From assembly GCA_964035545.1 (NCBI GenBank), contig OZ037769.1, forward strand, positions 4,812,429-4,876,428: 64,000 nt of DNA, read 5' to 3'. The notes under the pieces were generated by a model. That model was given only the letters and a program-made list of their open reading frames with translations, did not search any database and was not told the origin of the DNA. Position 1 is the stretch's first letter. Each line of letters opens with the position of its first letter. Positions 30,701 to 41,900 of this stretch are shown here, one piece after another. The DNA comes from Bugula neritina (lineage: Eukaryota; Bryozoa; Gymnolaemata; Cheilostomatida; Bugulidae). The position numbers and the translations under genes are program-made.

Positions 30701-33697
30701 TATGTTTTGGCTTGTTTCACTCCTCTACTACTCCTTCACCCTGACTCAGTCGTGGGACTTTATTCGAAGTACTTATGGCTTTGTGTGAGTATTTTCTTTG
30801 TTAGGTTCAATTATTTTGATGTCATTACAACAGTTTTTAAAACCTAGATTAGTTATCTTCATTTTATCACAAGCTTTCCATTTTAATTCACTTTTAAACA
30901 AGTTAGTTTGAACAATAATGTTATTAGTTATCTTCATTTTAAAGATTGCTCCATGCTAAATTATGTTGAGGTGTCTTAGATGATGGAAGCTTTCTGATTG
31001 CAACTGAAACCTTACAGTTGAAATAATAAAATTTAATTTGCTTTTCTATACATTTTGTATAATTTGTTTCCTATACTTTAATCTAAAATTTTCTTGCTTT
31101 TATAAGTGAATTAATCTTTATGAAAAAATAAGTACCCTTAAGGTATGAATACCAAAAAATTCACCTGTAGAGTTGACAATCACCTGCAGATACTATGCTG
31201 ACCATGTTTCTAGACTTTTTTTCTAACATTTTAGAATCATGGTTCCTGAATTAACGCCCAACATGGGAATATTCTGGTACTTCTTTACTGAAGTCTTTCA
31301 GCATTTCGAGCTTTTCTTCATCATAGTGTTTCAAGTCAATGCATTTATATATACCATTCCTCTCGCAATTAAACTAAGGTGAGTAATACATATTGCTAGT
31401 GCAGCACTGTAGTTTGGAGTTGTGTTTTCTATATAACCATAAGCCAAACTTGTGTAATTCAACAAGTCTAGTGGTAGCCTTAGTGAATCTGTTTAGCCAG
31501 ATCTATTCAGTAGGAACTCACTCTAAATTGTTCAATAATCTGGCGAAAATATCTTTCCCATCTTTCCAAGTTATAACATGTCATTAAAGTTGTCGGTAAT
31601 CATATTTATTTCTTCTTACTAAAGTGGAATTTTACTAAACAATATACTCTTGCATTTGTATTTTAGTTCAACAAGATGCCTAGACAGCAATATATTTTGT
31701 TCTTTTTTCTTTCCAAATATAAATTCTAATTTTCATTTTAGAAACCATTCCGTCTTTTTACTTTATACACTGATAGTCCTGATCTCAATATTCAAGTCGT
31801 ACCCTACTTATGCTGATGTTGGTTTCTATCTCAGTTTCATACCTTGTTGGAGCTTCACTCATAAATGTAAGTTGATTTTGTCAATCTTCAATTGCAGCAA
31901 AGACAACTCCACTTTCTTCTAATGACCATAATAATATGTGGCCATAATAAGCCATCATAGTAGTTATAACTGCCATGTATATTTCTGTAGTTGAAATTGT
32001 TTATGCTGTAAAATATCCAGTATATTTAAGTATCCAGCGTTACCTTGTGTCTAATTATGAATAGAGAGTTTGAAAATTTTTTGGGATTTCATTTTATTGT
32101 GTGAACTTAAAGGACACATTTAGTGCACACAATACATGTATTGTCTACAATATATTTATTTCGTGCAATACATTTATTGCATGCAATGCCTTTATTACAT
32201 ACAATACATTTATTGTATGCAACGCCGTTATTGCATACAACACAAATTTATTTCATGCAATACATGTATTGCGTACAATACAGTTATTTCATGCAATACA
32301 TTTATTTTATACAACACAGTTATTGCATGCAATACATGTATTGCGTACAATAGAGTTATTGCATGCAATACATTTAATTACAGACATGAAGAATGTATTC
32401 ATAGTAAGCAACATGTACGTCTGGTGTGCTGCTCTTTCCCCCGTGTTTTATCATCTGTGGATCTACGCTGGAAGTGCCAATGCTAACTTCTACTTCGCAC
32501 TCACTCTGGTATTCAATGGAGCTCAGGTTAGTAGACTGTGTTCTCTCAGTTAGTAGACTGTGTTCCTTCAGTTAGTAGACTGTGTTCTCTCAGTTAGTAA
32601 ACGGTGTTCTCTCAGTTAGTAGACTGTGTTCCCTCAGTTAGTAGACTGCGTTCCTTTAGTTAGTATACTGTGTTCCTTCTGTTAGTAGGCTGTGTTCCTT
32701 TAGTTAGTAGACTGTGTTCCTTCAGTTCGTAGACTGTATTTTCTCAGCTAATAGACTGTGTTCCCTCAGTTAGTAGACTGTGTTCCCTCAGTTAGTAGAC
32801 TGTGTTCCCTCAGTTAGTAGACTGTGTTCCCTCAGCTAGTAGACTGTGTTCCCTCAGCTAGTAGACTGTGTTCCCTCAGCTAGTAGACTGTGTTCTCTCA
32901 GTTAGTAGACTGTGTTCCCTCAGTTAGTAGACTGCGTTCCTTTAGTTAGTAGACTGTGTTCCTTCAGTTAGTAGACTGTGTTCCTTCAGTTAGTAGACTG
33001 TGTTCTCTCAGTTAGTAAACGGTGTTCTCTCAGTTAGTAGACTGTGTTCCCTCAGTTAGTAGACTGCGTTCCTTTAGTTAGTATACTGTGTTCCTTCTGT
33101 TAGTAGGCTGTGTTCCTTTAGTTAGTAGACTGTGTTCCTTCAGTTCGTAGACTGTATTTTCTCAGCTAATAGACTGTGTTCCCTCAGTTAGTAGACTGTG
33201 TTCCCTCAGTTAGTAGACTGTGTTCCCTCAGTTAGTAGACTGTGTTCCCTCAGCTAGTAGACTGTGTTCCCTCAGCTAGTAGACTGTGTTCCCTCAGCTA
33301 GTAGACTGTGTTCCTTCAGCTAGTAGACTGTGTTCCCTCAGTTAGACTGTGTTCCCTCAGTTAGTAGGCTGTGTTCCCTCAGTTAGACTGTGTTCCCTTA
33401 AGTTAGTAGACTGTGTTCCCTCAGCTAGTAGACTGTGTTCCCTCAGCTAGTAGACTGTGTTCCCTCAGCTAGTAGACTGTGTTCCCTCAGTTAGTAGACT
33501 GTGTTCCTTCAGCTAGTAGACTGTGTTCCCTCAAGTTACAAAAGTTGTTTGCAATGTTTCAGATCTTCTTCGTCTCAGATTTGATATTAGCCTACCTTAG
33601 GAGAGACTTTGATTTGCACCACCCTCTACCAGCTACTGACACTGAGAAAGCTAAACTCACCTCCTCACAGGAAGTTGATGATGTCATACTTAATTAG
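27708..33697 (+). CDS. PIGU: PIG-U, GPI transamidase subunit, complete, 11 exons
   Basis: Exons: 27708-27837, 28402-28466, 28697-28768, 29111-29173, 29684-29891, 30139-30236, 30627-30784, 31235-31378, 31742-31866, 32384-32526, 33563-33697; 446 residues (human about 435). PIG-U is an ER multipass subunit of the complex that transfers preassembled GPI anchors to proteins. Family landmarks in order: [11 protein letters not shown], a [14 protein letters not shown] block, [21 protein letters not shown]...[52 protein letters not shown], and a short cytosolic tail. Most of the chain is hydrophobic, as expected of a polytopic protein. The ATG at 27708 gives a short hydrophobic N-terminus like that of the family. 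All junction phases agree. Minisatellites flank exon 10 on both sides. Confidence 0.95.
29203..29338. mobile_element. MITE with TTTCCAATGCTTCCCAT / ATGGGAAGCTTGG ends
   Basis: The left end CTGCGTTTCCAATGCTTCCC and the right end GGGAAGCTTGGCAACC are inverted copies with small gaps. The inside, GTGGTTGCTGTTTGCATTAA, recalls the elements at 1642-1764 and 7117-7255. It lies in a PIGU intron. Confidence 0.65.
32115..32378. repeat. Palindromic tandem repeat upstream of PIGU exon 10
   Basis: Units of roughly 20-24 nt alternate GCAATACATTTATTGC and TGCATGCAAT-type words. Each unit is largely self-complementary (GCAATAC...GTATTGC). The array ends a few bases before the acceptor of the exon starting at 32384, so it overlaps the branch-point zone. 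Confidence 0.85.
32527..33535. repeat. 22-bp minisatellite filling the last PIGU intron, with higher-order duplication
   Basis: About 45 units of the form GTTAGTAGACTGTGTTCCCTCA start directly at the donor (CAG|GTTAGTAG) and run to within 28 nt of the last exon. A distinctive series containing GTAAACGG, GCGTTCCTTTAG, GTATACTG and GTAGGCTG, starting at 32584, recurs from 33002. The offset of 418 bp equals 19 units. Confidence 0.95.
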
Positions 33698-34151
33698 TAC
33701 TTCCTGTTATGAAGTCATGCCAGCCACCTGTGTGGCTGTTTGTAGTTGGTCTACATGGTGTATATAAGTGATGGTTTAGCTTTTATCACTGTGACATTTC
33801 ACCTCCTAAACATTTTGCAAAACTTTCTATTATTCATTATAATAGTATTGAGAACCTGTCTTTTGTAAATTATTAATTTTTCAACATAGTTATTGATTTT
33901 AGCAATGGATGGATAGTTAGCAGCACAATTATATATGACATTCTTTTTTCTCATTGTTTCGGAATTCCATATGTTGTTAATGTTTGCATAGCTTAACATT
34001 CATACTCTTGTTGACCTATCGAGGTAGCGCACTTGTTCTCATTCATTTATGTTTTTAACAATCGGTTGAACACATAAGATTGTTAAGTAAAAATATATTC
34101 CATTTCTTCACTTTTATTCAGCCTTACTAAAACTTTCGAACTTAGGCAATT

Positions 34152-36146
34152 ATGTTCGAAGCAACTGACTCAGAGAATAGAACTGTGGTAAGTATTGTAA
34201 CTTACTTCAATTTACTTGTTGGTGTTCCAAGTTGTGACTCAGTAGGTGCTGTAACAGCGATTTTAGAAACCACATACAAAGATCTATAATATCATATTTT
34301 AAGATTCTTCACATTATGCTAATTAATATCAACAAATGTTGAACAGATTGTTAGAAAAGTCTGCTTTCCAGGGTTTCAAAATAATATATTGGAAGTGTTA
34401 GATTTAATAGTTGGTAAACACCAACACTTGGAAGAAGTCTAGGACATTCTTCTAAATAATGTGTAATTACCGAACTATACTACTGATGCATACAACACAT
34501 AACTTAGGAACCCTATTATCACTTGAGTTTCTTGGCATCTGAAGCATAAAATATCAGAAACATTTCAGGTGGTCAGAACTCAGTCTGATACGCAAGATTA
34601 GTATTAACATGCTGACTCCCTTCTTTGAGGTTTTGGTGTTCTGACCACTCAATGATATGTTCAATAATTGTTCTATAATAAACTTTGTGTGAACATGCCT
34701 TGAATTAATTAGGGATTTCTAATCGATCGCTGATGGCGTTTCCAGTCGGTCTGAAGTTTTTGGTGTTATAAAACTAATAATTATTGCTGACTTTCATAGC
34801 ATTGCTGCTTCAACACACAGCTTAATAACTGAGCAGGCTTGAAACTTTCAAGTTTGAACTTTTTGAGCATTGCAAAAATTCAACCCTTTCCATTATTTTT
34901 GAGATGATATTATAATCATTGTATTGATGAATCACATAGGAAGTGCGTAGTGGTAAATGATAGATATGGCTTCGTGTTTATACTCTAAGGCTAAAAACTT
35001 ATAATCTGCTGTCTGGTATTGGTTTGGCAGGCTCCGCGTGAGAGGCGTGACACGGGATCCACGCAGGTGGACAGCGCACAGGAGGATGGCGTATCAGTTC
35101 TCTCTCACACTTCTCATCCGCATTCAGAACCTAGCACCTCTAGAAGTAGTGCAGAAAACAACGATTCTAGAAATAGTGAAACCCATAGTGAGGGAGACAA
35201 CTCCTCTGCAACAGTTAACAATCAAGCTAGAATTCCATCTATTGAAACTATTGAACCTATAGAAGATTACATAAACTACAGAAACCAACTAAGACTCTTG
35301 TTCTATAAAAACAAAGCCCTGTATGAACTTTACATCTTCATACAGTGGACAGTTTCAATATGTTTTACTATTTATATGATTCTACCGCAGGACTTTTTAG
35401 ACAAAACATGGAACTCAATGGTATGGAAAGTATTTGGTTTCAATCTTGTATGCCGTATTGCCAGTTACACAAGATATTCCCAAATTCTGAATAAGGAAAA
35501 GGCGTGGCACCCATTAGCCTTAGCAACTCACATTATAGTCGTGATTTTAATGAGCTTCGGAAATCACATCCTTAAAAATGCCCCCGAAATTATCGATGCC
35601 GATACATTCATTCAATTCTTGTTTTATTTGTTAGTTGTACCAATGCAATGGCATTTCTATATTACCGTATTAAAAAGTTCGGTAGAGAAAATGAATAAGC
35701 TTCTTCAACACAAACTGCAAGTTGAGGAAATGTTGGAAAAGCATGGCGTGTTGCTTTTCTCAATACATGAAGTGATCTATGTTGCGTTGGATGTTGCAGC
35801 TAACACCAGTACACCTATTCGGTTTGCAGCTTGTATCAATCAAACGCTAGTGATTGGTGCCATGTATCTACCTGCTTGGTACTACATTGCTAAGCATTTC
35901 CTCTGGTACTTCACGGAGAGCGAGGATAGTGGAGACAGATCGGACTATGATGTTGAGGTTCGGAGCTTGGCATGGTTTGAAGTGACAGAATCAGTTTTAT
36001 CTATTGCGTTTATTACAATTCTTACACCCATTGCTAAATGCATGTATGCCTATTTATATCTTAACTGGCTTTTTGATCATGATGAATTTTTTCTGTCTGG
36101 AAGTTTCACTGAAATATTGTGGTGGGTCATCCATGGACAAGGCTAG
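34152..36146 (+). CDS. Unrecognised multipass membrane protein, two exons, 383 residues
   Basis: Exon 1 is 34152-34187 (MFEATDSENRTV, donor GTG|GTAAGT). Exon 2 is 35031-36146 (acceptor TTTGGCAG), joined in phase 0; the stop is TAG at 36144-36146. The first ~85 residues are polar and rich in Ser, Asn and Glu, with no predicted fold. After that come about seven hydrophobic segments, near residues 113-130, 143-158, 175-190, 203-226, 251-267, 283-306 and 333-357. A basic, coiled-coil-like stretch (KMNKLLQHKLQVEEMLEKH) lies between the fourth and fifth. There is no signal peptide. I do not recognise the family; it is not obviously a GPCR, ion channel or transporter by motif. The one large exon could reflect an old retrocopy that gained a 5' exon. 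A SINE lies directly after the stop, inside the likely 3' UTR. Confidence 0.8.
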
Positions 36147-36164
36147 ACTACATGCTCTACTCAT

Positions 36165-36350
36165 TGCCATTGCAACTGTAATGTAGTGGTTAGAGCGCTA
36201 GCTTTGTAAACACAAGTGGCCCTAGTCCAAACATCAGCGGTGATGTCAGGAAGAGCATCCAGTCATAATTGCTCCTGTGCCACTTCTGAATAAGTCTTTA
36301 GCCTGATTAAAAAAGTACACTTCCATCAGGGGTTTCTCATAGGGATAGTA
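36165..36350 (+). mobile_element. SINE family 1 copy in the 3' UTR of the 34152-36146 gene
   Basis: The head GTAATGTAGTGGTTAGAGCG is followed by CATCCAGTCATAATTGCTCC, CTTCTGAATAAGTCTTTAGC and CATCAGGGGTTTCTCATAGG, parallel to 16176-16391. The start is about 20 nt after the stop codon, in the sense direction. The last ~25 nt of the consensus are missing or diverged. Confidence 0.8.
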
Positions 36351-38496
36351 ATAGATTCCACACTGTCTTAACCTTTCAATTAAAAGTATACCCTTCCTCA
36401 GTATGGACAGATTGTAGTGCATGGTGTTTATTTTATTTCTTTTCATTTTAAAAATATTGAACACGCTGGCCACATATGATACTTTGGCTTAGTGGGCCTT
36501 CATGTGCTAACAGGCAATGGCGCTAATCACGCTGCATGTTGTATGATCACAAAAAATACCTGCCACAGATGGTGTCTAACTGTAATGCTGTTTTAGCATG
36601 AAGAATATCTAGCACTAGATTTGACCTACAAACAACTTTTTTGATTTAAAGTTATATTTCTCAAGGTGACTCCAACGGGCTGAGTCAATTAAAATGTAAT
36701 GTCTTGATTAGTTAGATTGCACATAAATCTTCAGAATAATTTTTTCAAGTTATTTAATCCTTTTTCTTCATATTATTTATTATTGCATTCTTTTATTTCT
36801 CTACTACTAAATTATTTTTTTCAAGTTTTTCGTGTCACAATATGCAGACACAAAACTTAAATATTTACTGCGTGCTGTTGGCCATTATGGTATAGACTAT
36901 AGAACAAATTTTAGCTTGTATTGAAGAAACTCAACTAAAAATTGTGACTAGATTAGTTTTTATTTACAAGAAAACCTTCTCGCGGAGGATGCAATGGTTT
37001 CATGCAACCTTGGCGCAAATTTCGGTTTATTTAAGCAACGCTCTAACCCCTAGACCACGGCTGTTTAAATATATTATTTTCTTAATGATATTTTTTAGCA
37101 GAAGTGTGATTTCAATGAACTTAACAAACATATAATGACAGTTGTCTTTATGTAATCTTTTTACAAGAACTTTGTGAGTAAAGGTGGTAGTTGAGTCAGT
37201 TTTAGAAGCACTTATATTTTCTATTTTATCTTTATAATTTTCTGCTTTGTTTTTTGATAGAATGATACTAAGCAGTCCTGTTATTTTGCATAGCTTGCAT
37301 AATACTATACTGCATTGAATATATCTTATATATTTTAGTTGCTCAAAATAAAAAACAATACATTTAATTTATAAAATACAGAACTTTTGGGAAAAGTATC
37401 TATTGCAAGCACATGCATGTGCTACTTGATGGATAAACATCTTTATTACTACAAGCATATACCCAGTAGCACTAGAGGTTTTTACTAAACATAGACCTTA
37501 ACAATTTAACTATAATAATCACAGCAGGAATTTTCAATTTGATCAATATATAGATTGCAATTCATAAAGAGCTGCCAAAGTTCAGCTAAAAACTTAGTAA
37601 ACCACAATCCTTGTAAAGTACAAATCACATCATTGACTCCTCAACCGAGTATGAAAACCAACTAGTTGACTACTTAATAGCTGGTTTGATGTAAAGTGTT
37701 TTAACCTTTACATTTTAGCTGTGTTCAAACTTAAGAACTAAAGGAGGTTTCGCAGCATAAAACATGTCTTACATACAAGCATAAGCATTGAAAGTTCCTC
37801 ATTGAGCTGAATAGTAGTTATGCAATAGTGTTAAGAAAATTGCATACTAAAGAAAACTGCCTAATGGAATGTTTTTTATGTCAACAGCTTTAAATAGATC
37901 TATCCATTAACAGGGGCTCAAGTGTTATTCAGTGTGGGTGACATATTAATTATTTAGTCAAGTTTTAATGCAATATCAATATGTTATGTTTATTTAAACA
38001 ATATATGTTTGCACTATCATATAAAGTAAAGTTACTTGTGCTTTGTAGATGTGAAAATACCGTTATATTGTTAATCCCAATCACCAAGAAGTTGCGTAAA
38101 AGGAGGAAAAATATATTTTGCCAAGAGATGCAAACTTTATAAATATTTAAAAAATTGTCAAAGTAACATAATTATACGGGCAAAAAGAACTTATTCTAGA
38201 AATAATTGAGAAGTAATAGAAGCATATAAATAAAAAGAAATCGATGACAATATTCAATATTCAAGTCAATAGATCAATATAATAAATAACAAATATCAGC
38301 ATCAATAAAACAGTTAAAGACTAATCACAAACATAGACAGTATGTCCAGTAAAAGCACAATATTCCAGCAAAGGAACATTACATGCAGTCAGCACAACTT
38401 ATTTCGTTTGCCAAGATACACAAGTGTATCAATATACTGTTGATCAAAATATAAAATTACAAGACTTTTTGCACAATGCATCAACTCATTCACAAG
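36351..38496. other. Convergent intergenic region, no supported gene
   Basis: It holds the 3' UTR of the upstream membrane-protein gene (candidate AATAAA at about 37347) and a degenerate SINE family 1 head on the minus strand at about 36990-37075 (GTGGTCTAGGGGTTAGAGCG). The rest is AT-rich unique sequence up to the stop of the NACHT-WD40 gene. No convincing exon on either strand. Confidence 0.6.
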
Positions 38497-38902
38497 CTAA
38501 TCCTTCACAGCCTGTCTAGATGGAAGGTTCCTCACCAACATAGTCATGTGATCACACAACTCCATCACCACGACAACCACCAACACTCTACCATCCGCCG
38601 TGCTTACGTACAGAGTTCTGTCATCTTCGCCAACTTTCAACCCGACTGCTCGGCCATGTAACAGAAAATGGCTCTTTTCTGCGCCGTTCCGAGTGTTGAC
38701 AATTTTGACGGCGGAGAGACACTCTGTGACTACAGCCATGTAGTTACCGTCCAACAACAATACCGGAGCTATACAATCACTCGGACTCAAGTTTAGCTCT
38801 AAGGTGCTCAACAGTTGACCTGTGAAAGATTTCAAAAATCACTGAAGTTATTGAGTAGAGGACACAAGTATGCAGGCCTTAAAACTCAGGGCACCATATA
38901 CA

Positions 38903-38993
<91 letters not shown>

Positions 38994-41900
38994 CTTTTTT
39001 GATTTGCTGTAGTTTAAAGCTCATATCTAAAGTTTTGAATTATTTTCAAAAAAGTTACCAATATCTCAAAATAAATCGAAAGCAGAATCAACAGAATAAG
39101 CACTCCCTGCTTGCTGGCATTTCTCTCATTTCTTCTAATAATATCATTTCATAACAAAAAAGAGTGATAACTTCAAAATAATTCTAAAATTCACTATTAA
39201 TCTATCAAATACCTCAGTTCAAGTTTATAGTTAAAAATTCAAGCCAACGCCTCGCAACATAACAACTATCAATGGGCAATTAATCTGTTTTCGTTTTTCA
39301 ATTCATGTTTTATAAAACATTACCCTACATCTCAAATCAAAGCCTGTGTAGAAATTAAGACAATTTAGACTAGATAAAACTTCTCTGGTTTAGCAAACAG
39401 CTGACACACCTGTTTTTCCACTGTACACCTTGAAGTCGTGCACTGCGTATGTGAGATATTTACTAAAGAGGAGTTGATCTGTAGGTATGGTTGGTATGAG
39501 GTAATCAGATATATGGTGTAATACTGAGCGGGTTAAAAGGTCATACAACAAGAAACCCTTTTTCATTGGATAGCCAACATCTACAGTGTAATCATCTTTG
39601 TAGGGGGGCAGTTTGTCTGCAATTCAATACACAACTGTTGCATAAAGATATTTCAACCTTACAAGAAAAACCATTATATGGTATTGCTGTGGTATGCATC
39701 AGAGGTTTGGTACATATTTATAGGTCGTCAAAAGTTAAGAGATTTTCATTCATTTTCTGAAGACACCCTTCGAGGATTTTACATTTAGTACGTTGACAGA
39801 GACAATAAACGTGTATAATCTCAAATATGACGAACAGTTTTAAAGATTCTTTTGACATCAGTTTTGATATCCAAATTAAGATAAGACAAGAAGAAAATTG
39901 AAATCAACCCATGACTGCTTCATAAAACAAAACTGTTGATGTTATATACTGAAATATTAATTAATGGTTAAAATCCTTCATATTAAGGAAAATAATCAGA
40001 AAACAGAAACATTATTGTAGAAGACGTTGACATACCCCTGGAGTACATGAGTAACAGCTGGTATTCGACATTGGTTTCTCGCATATTCATAAAAAATGTC
40101 TTCTTCTCTCCTGTCAAGTCAAAGCAGTTAATAGCCGTCCTGTCCTTAGCACTGGAGGTGAATGTATCAAACAGGTAGAGCTGCAATAATGCAGGCTGAT
40201 ATAGCATAGGCGTCAGGTGATAGATGTGACAGTAGATGGCAGGTTGTAGGAGATGTGAGGTGACAGTAGATGTGAGGCGACAGTAAATGTCAGGTTTTGG
40301 TAGATGTGAGGTGACAGTAGATGGCAGGTTGTGGGAGATGTGAGGTGACAGTAGATGTCAGGTGAGAGTAGATGTCAGTAGATGTGATGTGACGGCTGAA
40401 TTAAAACTTAATAAGCTAAGTTTTAATACTGAAGACACTTTCTACAGTCATACATGTTTTAATACTGTAACGCCAGAAGTTTTTCATCAAAATCAGATAA
40501 CATAGCCTATGCAAGAAAATAGAAGTCAGAATTGAGTTCAGTTTTTTTTTCAAGTTCATAGGATAAGCTAAGCAATGTGAACCACTTGCAAACTTGTATA
40601 TTGTGAGTGTTTACAGACATTAAAGGGGTTTCAACAAGTGTCTGACAACGTGTACACACAATATTTGTACTCAGAATATTCAACGTGCAACATTATAGCG
40701 TAGCTCTGTTACTTATAATACATAAGTTTAGCTATGAGATTGCATCAGGTTAAGCTTTACGAATCATGAAGGAACAAATAAAAAAGCTTTTGCTAAGAGA
40801 GAGAAAGATAACGAGCAGCAACCTTTGTTTAGACAGCAAACACCCACATTCATATAAAAAACATTGACATCTTCAAGCAGAACAACAATTGTACATATAG
40901 TACACTTACACCAGCATAGAATACATGTATATACACAACAAATGTGAATTGTAACATACTTACATCAGCTTACACATGTAGCATAGACAACAAATGTGAA
41001 CTGTACATATAGTATACTTACACCAGCGCAGACATGCATATAGGAGAGAAAATTATTACAGTGACAGAAACTTGTTAATATAAAGAGAAATATCAGAGCT
41101 GACGTGACAAAAAAGTTGTTTGACTTACATATACATTCTCTGTAGGCAAGAGAGTAAACTCGTAAAACTCTCCCTTTAACCAGTAATCATGGTTTTACAA
41201 ACAAATAAAAATTAATAAAAAGGCTGAGGTTGAAGAAGTTTGCCAAAAGAGGTCTAGAAAAAAATGGCGTAGGTCCTTTCACTGCAGAGTTATCCAAATA
41301 TGTAATAAAATTTAACTAGTATTCAATAAAGAAAATATTTATCTATTAGGTTAAGAATACAGCCTTGGTACCTGAACATTGTCGACCCTTTGTTCCATGA
41401 CCATGCCAGAGAACTTAGTCTTAATACATGGTTGAATAAGACACACGAGCCAATTCTTTTTACTGTAGACTAAGGGTTCACCTATTACATCCCCATCTGG
41501 TAGGGTGATTTTGTGTTCATCAACATCCTCACCCTAAAAGTAGTGAGTCTACATAGATTCTCAAGCTATATAAAACATGTAAGCCCTATACATTATAAGT
41601 AAAACAGAGTATCTGGTAAAATTAAAAATCTAGACAGATGATAACAAAAATAGATATATTTAAAAAATTAGATCAATAGAATAACTAACCAAACAAATAA
41701 ATAAACTAATAAATAAATAAACAAACAAATAAATAAATAACAGAATAAATAAATAGATAGATAGATAAAAAACAAGCAACTGCTTGAATGTTACCTTTAG
41801 ATTGTAACAGAGGGCAATAAAGAGTTTGTTACTGGGATCAGAGGGCGAGAAACTGGAACAGGAGAGGGCAACTACAACTTCGTCATCTGAGCTGAAGGTC

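Noticed and set aside
32101-32553. 150-residue plus-strand frame with Asn/Thr/Cys repeats
   Set aside because: The first two thirds are a palindromic repeat in an intron; only 32384-32526 belongs to PIGU.
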